From: Cytophagia bacterium
GTDB lineage: Bacteria > Bacteroidota > Bacteroidia > Cytophagales > Cyclobacteriaceae
Assembly: GCA_013373005.1 (NCBI GenBank)
Contig: JABXIP010000146.1
Coordinates: 1-11,380, forward strand
Reading direction: 5' to 3'
Length of the DNA: 11,380 nucleotides
Position 1 is the first letter of the stretch; each line of letters starts with the position of its first letter. Positions 6,018-11,380 of this stretch are shown piece after piece. Made by a program: the position numbers and the translations under genes. Below the pieces are notes generated by a model. It saw only the letters and a list, made by a program, of their open reading frames with translations. It had not been told where the DNA came from and ran no database searches.

Positions 6018-6707
6018 ATGAAACTTAAATTTACTTTGCTGACCTTACTTCTAGTTGCTACTCTCCAAGTCCAGGCTCAGTATGGCGATGGCCGATATAC
6101 CTTCGTTTTTCTAAATACTAATCCGGATAGGGCTGAATTGCCAAAGGAGCAGGTTGATAGCCTTCAGGCTGGCCATATGGCAAATATTAATCGACTGGTG
6201 AAGGAGCAAAAAATGATTGCTGCAGGACCCTTTTACACAGGGGGAGGGATCTTCCTTTTCGATACCAATAAGGCAGATACTGAGGCGGTTTTGAATTCTG
6301 ATCCTGCTATTTCTGCGGGTAGGTTTAAGCTGGAAGTTTATCCTTTCGACCTGATGCAAGGAAAGCTGTGTACGCTTTGGCATATGGATGAGGTAGACGT
6401 GGAAATGACTACCTATTACTTCGTTCGTTTTGAACCGAATAAGGATGATGAAAACATTGATGCAGTGAAGACCAACCGTTTTACGGAGAATGTGTTGAAG
6501 GAACTTAAGCGAAAGTATAAAGACCAAGCTGAGTTGATTGGAGCGATTAATCTGAATACAAACGAAGGCCAGCTTATCATTTATAAATCAGACCAGGAGG
6601 GTGGGGTTGAAGACCTCTTCGCCAGCCATGAGCTGGTTAAGAAAGGCTTGATGACCTATTATCAGAGACAGATTTATTTTCCTAAAGGTGTTTTTTGCGA
6701 AAACTGA
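6018..6707 (+). CDS. Exported YCII-domain protein, apparently duplicated
   Basis: This 229-residue protein has a clear signal peptide (MKLKFTLLTLLLVATLQVQA, cleavage about residue 20-21, AQA-QY type). Residues about 26-110 match the YCII (YciI-like) ferredoxin-type fold: RYTFVFL strand, conserved His53 in A-G-H-M-A-N-I, GPFYTGGGIFLFD, N-S-D95-P, and F-K-L-E-V-Y-P-F. Residues about 131-224 repeat the same order of elements (TYYFVRFEP, a helix, ELIGAINLN, QLIIYK, an acidic helix, QRQIYFPKG) but lack the His, suggesting a decayed second YCII copy. Cytoplasmic YCII proteins are small dimers whose activity is mostly unknown, so this looks like an exported internal pseudodimer. It faces the palindrome-rich spacer upstream and ends 7 bp from the convergent alpha/beta hydrolase gene; no terminator is seen between them. 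Confidence 0.75.
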   Translation: MKLKFTLLTLLLVATLQVQAQYGDGRYTFVFLNTNPDRAELPKEQVDSLQAGHMANINRLVKEQKMIAAGPFYTGGGIFLFDTNKADTEAVLNSDPAISAGRFKLEVYPFDLMQGKLCTLWHMDEVDVEMTTYYFVRFEPNKDDENIDAVKTNRFTENVLKELKRKYKDQAELIGAINLNTNEGQLIIYKSDQEGGVEDLFASHELVKKGLMTYYQRQIYFPKGVFCEN

Positions 6708-6714
6708 GATCTAT

Positions 6715-7626
6715 TTAGTTGAGCTTTGACCGGTTATTGATGAATGCAATGATCTTTTCTCTATAAATGCTTGTGGAGGAATTAGAAAGATCACGCCATA
6801 ATTCTGAATGCGACATACTTCTGGCATAAACTACCTCGAAATCCTCGTGTTTTATTTTCCTCACCTTGTTCTCAAACAGTTTGGTATAGTTGAACATGTT
6901 GTCATCGCTCATGAGTAACATAGGAGTAGACAGATTGTCCAGATAGGTCGTGGGAGAGGCTTTAATGAAATCTTCCTGAGTCTTGCCAAATACAGCTTTC
7001 ACATGCAGATCACCCAATTCAGGATTGCCACTATTGGAAAGAGTAGCATAGTAGTCTGGAATATCATATGTGCCAGAAACGGGAATAACTCCCTTAAAAA
7101 TATCAGCAGACAACCCTTTTGCCTCCAAATAGGATTGATCCATACAAATTAGTGCTGCCAGATGAGCACCAGAAGAATAACCTCCAATGAATAGCTTTTT
7201 CCGGCTATATCCATATTGAGCGGCCTTCTCATAAAGCCAATTGACAGCATCGGCTAAGTCGATGATGTGTTGAGGATGTTGAATGCCTGTATTCAATGCC
7301 GGATCCACCCACGTGGCTGGACTTAAGCGATGACCTATGGATGCAACGGCAATTCCTTCTTCAGCAAATTTTCTGGCGATTGCCATTTCCCTATTCCTAT
7401 CTACATATGACCATGCACCACCACCAATCCAGATCAGAAGCGGATAGTCATTGCCCGTTTTAGGCAGAACGAGGTTGAGCATTCTCAGAGAGTCAATTTG
7501 ATCTGCCTTTGCATCCATATAGCTCAGGTCTCTGTATTCAACCACATTTCCATTCTGAGCTAAGAGATTAACCCAAAGCATCAGGAAAAGGAAAGTGAAG
7601 AAAGTGGACTTGGCTATTCTTCTCAT
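6715..7626 (-). CDS. Exported alpha/beta hydrolase (esterase, BD-FAE/carboxylesterase-like)
   Basis: This 303-residue protein has a hydrophobic N-terminal signal (residues about 8-23, LLA-QN cleavage). It shows the alpha/beta-hydrolase fold of the esterase/lipase group that includes kynurenine-formamidase-like and BD-FAE enzymes. The oxyanion-hole segment is W-I-G-G-G-A-W at 66-72, where Gly replaces the more usual His of H-G-G-G. The nucleophile elbow is G-Y-S151-S-G. The acid is D241 or D242 in LLMSDDNMF, and the catalytic His is H273 in SMSHSELW. All triad positions are present, so the enzyme should be active, probably on a small ester; substrate is unknown. It is the last gene of a four-gene operon, starting 6 bp after the DUF2007 gene. 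Confidence 0.88.
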   Translation of the reverse strand: MRRIAKSTFFTFLFLMLWVNLLAQNGNVVEYRDLSYMDAKADQIDSLRMLNLVLPKTGNDYPLLIWIGGGAWSYVDRNREMAIARKFAEEGIAVASIGHRLSPATWVDPALNTGIQHPQHIIDLADAVNWLYEKAAQYGYSRKKLFIGGYSSGAHLAALICMDQSYLEAKGLSADIFKGVIPVSGTYDIPDYYATLSNSGNPELGDLHVKAVFGKTQEDFIKASPTTYLDNLSTPMLLMSDDNMFNYTKLFENKVRKIKHEDFEVVYARSMSHSELWRDLSNSSTSIYREKIIAFINNRSKLN

Positions 7627-7632
7627 TCGGAA

Positions 7633-7848
7633 TTAGGCTGATTCTCCTGTTGAATTCATTATTTCTGCTACCTTTTCCAGGTCTGAGTCTGCCACCTGTA
7701 ACTCAACCTGAAAGGTAGCCATGTGTGACATGATCTGATTGGTAAACTGATTCTTTAGAAAACAGGTAATTCCTTCCGATTCCAACAATCCCTTGAGTGG
7801 GAGAAGGTCAACTTCGTTGTGCGAACTCTTTATTGTTACAAATTTCAT
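7633..7848 (-). CDS. DUF2007 family small protein
   Basis: This is a 71-residue soluble protein (MKFVTIKSSHNEVDLLPLKG...). It matches the DUF2007 pattern: an N-terminal beta strand, a helix with 'L-L-E-S-E-G-I-T-C-F-L-K-N' at 22-34, then 'VELQVADSDLEKVAEIM' at 48-64. The fold is ACT/ferredoxin-like, and database entries sometimes call it a putative signal-transducing protein; no function has been proved. It has no signal peptide and no membrane segment. It is sandwiched in the operon with 8 bp to the upstream oxidoreductase gene and 6 bp to the downstream hydrolase gene, so it is surely co-transcribed and perhaps translationally coupled. Confidence 0.85.
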   Translation of the reverse strand: MKFVTIKSSHNEVDLLPLKGLLESEGITCFLKNQFTNQIMSHMATFQVELQVADSDLEKVAEIMNSTGESA

Positions 7849-7856
7849 TGTGGAAT

Positions 7857-8834
7857 TTAGTCAATTACAACCACATTCTTGCCAATCACTTTTCTGTCCA
7901 TCAAGCCCCGAATGGCTTGTGCGCCTTGCTCCAATGGATATTCTTTAAAGATATATTGCTTAATCTTTCCGTCCTTAATCCATTGAAGTATTTGCTCAAA
8001 GTTCTTCATACTCTCCTGAGGTTGTTTTTGAGCAAAAGCACCCCAAAAGACACCAACTATTGATGCTCCTTTGAGCAAGGGTAAATTCATAGGAATAGCG
8101 GAGGGTTTTCCAGCTGCAAAACCAACCACAAGATATCGACCACCCCAAGCTAGTGATCTCACAGCAGGTTCGGCATATTGATCTCCAACAGGGTCATAGA
8201 TTACATCGAAGCCTTCTCCATTCGTCATGGTTTTGGCTGTCTCTTTAAGGTCTTGTTCTGAATAATTGATCACATCATCTGCTCCATTTTGCTTGCAAAC
8301 TTCCAGCTTTTCATTAGAGCTGGTTGCGGCCACAACATATGCTCCAATTTGCTTGCCTATTTGTACAGCTGCCAGTCCAACTCCACCAGAAGCACCTAAA
8401 ACAAGCATTTTTTCATCTTTTTGTAGGTTGGCTCTTTGTTTAAGGGCGAAGAGGGATGTGCCAAAATTGTACATCGTAGTAGCTGCGGTCACATAATCCA
8501 TTCCTTCGGGAATAGGTAAGCACTTGTGTGGGTCTGCTGCTACAAATTCGGCAAAACCACCCCAGCCGGTAAGTGCAAAAACTCGATCACCCTTTTTGAT
8601 GTGTTTTACATCTGCACCTACCTCGGTAGCTATGCCTGATACTTCACCACCGGGGGCAAAAGGAAGCTCAGGTTTGAACTGGTATTTGTCCTGAATAATG
8701 AGGTTGTCTGGGAAATTGACGCCACATGCTTTGACCTGAATAAGTACTTGGTTTGCCTTTATACCAGGCTTTTCAAGCTCACCCATTTTCAGGGTTTCGG
8801 GTAGACCAAATTGATGACAGATTAGGGCTTTCAA
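7857..8834 (-). CDS. NADPH:quinone oxidoreductase-like MDR enzyme (TTG start)
   Basis: This 325-residue cytoplasmic protein belongs to the zinc-free quinone oxidoreductase branch of the medium-chain dehydrogenase/reductase family. The N-terminal GroES-like domain (about 1-120) has KALICHQFG and A-P-G-G-E-V-S-G at 60-67. The Rossmann domain (about 121-260) has the nucleotide motif L-G-A-S-G-G-V-G at 146-153 and AATSSNEK at 169-176, consistent with NADPH binding. Structural-zinc cysteines are absent. It probably reduces quinones or activated double bonds, or detoxifies electrophiles. The start codon is TTG at 8832-8834: homologues begin with M-K-A-L-I-C-H-Q-F-G, which matches here only if TTG is used, and the next in-frame ATG (codon 17) would remove the first beta strands. 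TTG overlaps the SIMPL stop (TTGA), indicating translational coupling. Confidence 0.92.
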   Translation of the reverse strand: MKALICHQFGLPETLKMGELEKPGIKANQVLIQVKACGVNFPDNLIIQDKYQFKPELPFAPGGEVSGIATEVGADVKHIKKGDRVFALTGWGGFAEFVAADPHKCLPIPEGMDYVTAATTMYNFGTSLFALKQRANLQKDEKMLVLGASGGVGLAAVQIGKQIGAYVVAATSSNEKLEVCKQNGADDVINYSEQDLKETAKTMTNGEGFDVIYDPVGDQYAEPAVRSLAWGGRYLVVGFAAGKPSAIPMNLPLLKGASIVGVFWGAFAQKQPQESMKNFEQILQWIKDGKIKQYIFKEYPLEQGAQAIRGLMDRKVIGKNVVVID

Positions 8835-9547
8835 TTCGTCTTGATTTTGTAGGTGACAATAATACTTTTAGTGAATTTCTGAGGAGGTATATTGTAGTTG
8901 CCAAACGATCTGCTTTGACTTCCGTATCCAGTAACAACCACTTCGTTTAGTGCATAAAGTTGATTGCTAAATGGTTCAAGCTGGTTGCCATAATCCACTC
9001 TTGATATTCCTTCAATTTGAATATTTCCGGCTTGCGCAATGACATTCGATTTTTGCTCGGCATCCTTGAAGGCAAGATTGAGAAGCATTTGTTCTAAGCT
9101 GTCATTTTGTTTTTTACTTAGTTCAGCCTGATTTGTAATCTCTATTGGCAAGTCTAAATCAGAGATAGCATTCAGAATTGAAAGTATGGTTTCAGATTTG
9201 GAGCTCGACTTGAAACTCAGCTGTTGGTTTGCAATGTATTGTGTTTCAATGTTTTGATTATATCTACCATCCATAATGTCTACATTAAAAGACTCGGTCA
9301 TTATACTGTCCGGGTTAATGCCAATAGAAGTTAATGTCTTTGTGATTTGAGCTACCACCTGATTCAGATCATCGAGCGATTTCTTTTGAGCTTCTGAGTT
9401 GATCGATACCTGAAGGGTGTACTTCATAACTTCAGGAATAATTTCAACCTCGCCTTTACCTTCAATTTTCAATATGTTTTCTTCTTGGCTATGAAGGAAT
9501 TGGCTAGAGCCAAAAATTACAATAATTAGAAAGATCCATTTTTTCAT
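8831..9547 (-). CDS. Exported SIMPL-domain (DUF541) protein with a TonB-box-like insert
   Basis: This 238-residue protein has a signal peptide (MKKWIFLIIVIFGSSQFLHS, cleavage about residue 20). The SIMPL/DUF541 domain spans about 25-236: ILKIEGKGEVEIIPEVMKYTLQVSI at the start, the YIANQQLSFK strand in the middle, the helix 'LAFKDAEQKSNVIAQAGN' at 158-175, and a closing strand SIIVTYKI. Family members include periplasmic oligomeric proteins linked to envelope or oxidative stress; exact role is unclear. In the loop before the last strand, where homologues often have 'aeaaPiepGe', residues 201-209 read N-E-V-V-V-T-G-Y-G, nearly identical to the motif at the N-terminus of SusC/RagA TonB-dependent receptors. 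The gene heads the four-gene operon and is divergent from the lipoprotein gene across 83 bp. Confidence 0.88.
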   Translation of the reverse strand: MKKWIFLIIVIFGSSQFLHSQEENILKIEGKGEVEIIPEVMKYTLQVSINSEAQKKSLDDLNQVVAQITKTLTSIGINPDSIMTESFNVDIMDGRYNQNIETQYIANQQLSFKSSSKSETILSILNAISDLDLPIEITNQAELSKKQNDSLEQMLLNLAFKDAEQKSNVIAQAGNIQIEGISRVDYGNQLEPFSNQLYALNEVVVTGYGSQSRSFGNYNIPPQKFTKSIIVTYKIKTN

Positions 9548-9630
9548 GTGTCTAAAGTTTAGGGTTTTTCAATTTATAAAGCATTAATAAGATTCCAACC
9601 TTTTAAGACTAGATGCAGTCTAGGTAAGAA

Positions 9631-10029
9631 ATGCATAAAATGAAGAAGCTATTTTTTATACTATCGATTATCTCAGTTACTGTCATCAGCTCTTGCGATG
9701 ATAATTCATTTGACGGTTGTGTTCAGGTGAAAATGATTAATCAACTCTGTGGAACTGCTATTTATCAAGTAGTTGGTGGAGATGTGCCGGATGGTGTTGC
9801 CAATTCCTGGACTGATAATAATGGTGTTACTTATGAAAATGTGTTCACCACTACCATAAGTCCATGCGATGTAAGACCTGAAAATGGAGATATTTTCTAT
9901 GTGAAAATTGTTGAAGAGCAGCAGCCTTCTAACTGTGCACAATGTCTGGCACTGCTGGCAGATGCACCTGAGCAACGTTTATTCACAGTGATTTCAGATG
10001 ACTGTAATGTGGATAGCAGCGATTTATAG
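9631..10029 (+). CDS. Cysteine-rich lipoprotein of unknown family
   Basis: This is a 132-residue product from the first ATG at 9631; a second in-frame ATG at 9640 gives M-K-K-L-F-F-I-L-S, a more typical lipoprotein start, so the real product may be three residues shorter. The hydrophobic stretch ends in a lipobox V-I-S-S-C at residues 18-22; Cys22 would be lipidated, with Asp at +2 and +3. The mature part holds six further cysteines (30, 40, 79, 102, 105, 125), enough for three disulfides, and is acidic and mostly beta-like. I do not recognise the family. It stands alone on the plus strand, stops 3 bp before the convergent modC stop, and its terminator lies within modC at 10058-10106. Confidence 0.75.
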   Translation: MHKMKKLFFILSIISVTVISSCDDNSFDGCVQVKMINQLCGTAIYQVVGGDVPDGVANSWTDNNGVTYENVFTTTISPCDVRPENGDIFYVKIVEEQQPSNCAQCLALLADAPEQRLFTVISDDCNVDSSDL

Positions 10030-10032
10030 AAG

Positions 10033-10899
10033 CTAAATTTTCTTAATAATAGGGTTGAAAGCCTTCGAAGCTACGATGACCTCATCGCCAATTCGAAGGC
10101 TTTTTTGTTCCGAATCGCTTATGACTACTTTGATCAACTGATTGCCTACTAACACCGAGGCAATGGAGAGCAATTCCTCTTCCTTGATCTCAACAATGGT
10201 TCCGGTAAACTGGAACTTGCCACTCAGGCTTTTATTGCCGAATATCTCGCTTGGATTTCCGTCTTTCGTAATCTTTCCCTCTTCAATCTCGATGACTCTA
10301 TCAGCCAGTCTAATAGCCTCAGATGGATCATGTGTAACCATAATGGTAGTGAGCTCAAATTTCTCATGAACCATTTTTAGGTACTCTTGAAGCCGAAGTC
10401 TCATTGATCTGTCAAGAGCGGAGAGCGGTTCGTCAAGAAGCAGAAGCTTGGGTTTTTGAACTAAGGTTCTTGCCAGAGCGACTCGCTGCTGCTGTCCACC
10501 GGAAAGCTGAAGAGGCTTTTGGTCCTTTAATCCCTTAATTTCCATAATCTCCAGTAGTTCATCGACTTTGGCAGAAGATTGTTCTTTTTTCAGAGCGTAC
10601 TTTAGATTACCCTCAACGGTCATATTTGGGAAGAGAGAATACTGCTGAAAGACCAGTCCACAGTCTCTTTGCTGAGGTTTAGTGTTTGTTTTTAAATTGA
10701 ACCAAGCTTGCCCATTGCACTTAATTTCTCCAGAATCAGGGTTCATCAAACCCGCAATCATTCGTAGGAGTGAAGTCTTTCCGGCACCAGACTGACCTGA
10801 TATCACCAGAAATTCCCCAGCATGACACTGAAAGTCTAAGTCAAGTTCCAGCTTACCGTGAGCTGCATTCAATTGCTTACTGACTCTTACTTCAAGCAT
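10033..10899 (-). CDS. modC: Molybdate ABC transporter ATP-binding protein ModC
   Basis: This 288-residue ATPase energises molybdate import. Visible motifs are Walker A G-Q-S-G-A-G-K-T at 35-42, Q-loop F-Q-Q-Y at 84-87, signature L-S-G-G-Q at 132-136, Walker B L-L-L-L-D-E-P at 152-158 with catalytic E157, and H-loop H190. The segment QQRDCGLVFQQYSLFPNMTV is typical of the ModC/CysA/PotA group. Residues about 226-288 form a single short TOBE-like domain, less than the paired TOBE/MOP domain of E. coli ModC (352 residues). Assignment to molybdate rests on the upstream permease, which overlaps it by 8 bp (ATGCTTGA) and carries ModB-type motifs; tungstate cannot be excluded. The 3' coding end contains the plus-strand terminator of the facing lipoprotein gene, encoding part of I-G-D-E-V-I-V-A-S-K-A-F. 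Confidence 0.88.
   Translation of the reverse strand: MLEVRVSKQLNAAHGKLELDLDFQCHAGEFLVISGQSGAGKTSLLRMIAGLMNPDSGEIKCNGQAWFNLKTNTKPQQRDCGLVFQQYSLFPNMTVEGNLKYALKKEQSSAKVDELLEIMEIKGLKDQKPLQLSGGQQQRVALARTLVQKPKLLLLDEPLSALDRSMRLRLQEYLKMVHEKFELTTIMVTHDPSEAIRLADRVIEIEEGKITKDGNPSEIFGNKSLSGKFQFTGTIVEIKEEELLSIASVLVGNQLIKVVISDSEQKSLRIGDEVIVASKAFNPIIKKI
10058..10106 (+). terminator. Intrinsic terminator of the lipoprotein gene, inside the modC 3' coding end
   Basis: On the plus strand AAAGCCTTCGAA (10058-10069) pairs with TTCGAAGGCTTT (10092-10103). Inside, CGATGA (10074-10079) pairs with TCATCG (10082-10087) around CC, separated from the outer stem by GCTA/CCAA. The outer stem runs directly into six T (10101-10106). 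This is a textbook Rho-independent terminator, 29 bp after the lipoprotein stop codon, and every base of it is also modC coding sequence on the other strand. On the minus strand the T-run after the stem is only three bases, so it should not strongly stop modC transcripts. Confidence 0.78.
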
Positions 10900-11380
10900 G
10901 ATTTCCTGTTAAGCTGATTTTCTTGTTCAAACTATAGACCGTTACCAGAATGCCGAAAGTGAGAAGAAGTAATATAAGTGCGTATTGATGTGCCGCTGCA
11001 TAGTTTAAGGACTCAACCTCATCGTAAATTGCAATGGAAGCCACCTTGGTGACGCCAGGAATATTGCCACCAATCATTAATACTACGCCAAATTCACCCA
11101 TGGTGTGCGCAAAAGAAAGCACCAAGGCTGTAAGAATTGAAGGCTTGATATTAGGCATTAGCACCTTTAGCAGGGTAGTAAATCTAGACTTACCTAGAAC
11201 ATATGAGGATTCCTTCATGTTTGACGAAAGTCCACTGAGGCCAGCTTGGATAGGCTGTACCATAAAGGGCAGACTATAAATCATTGAGGCCAGGACAAGT
11301 CCGGGAAATGAGAAGATCAGTTGTATGGCGACCGTATTCTGAAGCCAATTACCAATGGCATTGTTTGGGCTGAAGGCCAC
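10892..11380 (-). CDS. modB: Molybdate ABC transporter permease ModB, C-terminal part (cut by window edge)
   Basis: The frame is open from base 11380 to the stop at 10892-10894, so this is the C-terminal 162 codons; E. coli ModB has 229 residues, so roughly 65-70 residues lie outside. The first codon in the window, GTG, is internal and not a start. Three hydrophobic membrane segments are visible (around residues 18-45, 82-107 and 131-149 of the fragment). Between the first two is the EAA-type coupling loop, E-S-S-Y-V-L-G-K-S-R...L-M-P-N-I. The strongest specific mark is M-G-E-F-G-V-V-L-M-I-G-G-N-I-P-G, matching the ModB 'LGEFGATIMFAGNIPG' signature. It overlaps modC by 8 bp, so the two are translationally coupled. 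A modA gene for the binding protein is expected upstream, beyond the window. Confidence 0.9.
   Translation of the reverse strand: MAFSPNNAIGNWLQNTVAIQLIFSFPGLVLASMIYSLPFMVQPIQAGLSGLSSNMKESSYVLGKSRFTTLLKVLMPNIKPSILTALVLSFAHTMGEFGVVLMIGGNIPGVTKVASIAIYDEVESLNYAAAHQYALILLLLTFGILVTVYSLNKKISLTGNHA

Noticed and set aside
6111..6527. A 138-codon minus-strand frame opposite the YCII gene
   Set aside because: The plus-strand frame has a signal peptide and a YCII fold; the opposite frame shows no domain or plausible start context.
9606..9621. AGACT-agatgc-AGTCT inverted repeat just before the lipoprotein start
   Set aside because: Five-base arms with no second copy or conserved context are not enough to claim an operator.
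9548..9630. Possible divergent promoters between the SIMPL and lipoprotein genes, e.g. TATAAATTG with an upstream TTG on the minus strand
   Set aside because: The matches to the Bacteroidota consensus are too loose; AT-rich DNA of this kind gives such hits by chance.

Overview
The window looks like an ordinary chromosomal stretch from a member of the Bacteroidota, most likely a marine-type Cytophagales relative (Fulvivirga/Roseivirga/Marivirga-like; this placement is inference). The grounds are the families present (secreted BNR-repeat protein, S1/P1 nuclease, SIMPL, DUF2007, DUF4287), N-terminal export signals ending in AQ-type sites, weak or absent Shine-Dalgarno sequences, moderate AT richness, and a SusC-like VVVTGYG motif. 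No phage, plasmid, CRISPR, transposase or recognisable defence locus is visible.

Layout. 1-264 (minus): N-terminal part of a YdeI/OmpD-associated-like protein, cut by the window edge. 434-652 (minus): small DUF4287 protein. 773-3847 (minus): 1024-residue exported BNR/Asp-box beta-propeller protein, followed by a strong terminator-like hairpin. 4114-4872 and 4916-5692 (minus): an exported metallo-beta-lactamase-fold hydrolase and an exported S1/P1 zinc nuclease, probably one transcription unit (nuclease first) ending at a perfect hairpin plus T-run. 5693-6017: a 325-bp divergent intergenic region packed with four different palindromes, including a perfect 34-bp one and a 19-bp-arm inverted repeat. 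6018-6707 (plus): exported YCII-type protein that looks internally duplicated. 6715-9547 (minus): four-gene operon in the order SIMPL protein, quinone-oxidoreductase-like MDR enzyme (TTG start overlapping the preceding stop), DUF2007 protein, exported alpha/beta hydrolase. 9631-10029 (plus): cysteine-rich lipoprotein of unknown family. 10033-11380 (minus): modC and the C-terminal part of modB of a molybdate ABC importer; the plus-strand lipoprotein terminator lies inside the modC 3' coding end.

How it fits together. Most genes encode envelope or exported proteins. The nuclease and MBL-fold enzyme may act on the same extracellular or periplasmic material, but this is inferred only from adjacency and export. 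The SIMPL-MDR-DUF2007-hydrolase run is held together by overlaps or gaps of fewer than 10 bp, with no obvious common pathway. The Mod genes import molybdate for molybdenum-cofactor enzymes; modA is expected just beyond the right edge.

The most unusual material is non-coding: several families of short palindromes (REP-like) between genes, some apparently recruited as transcription terminators. I did not find a convincing undescribed multi-gene system.
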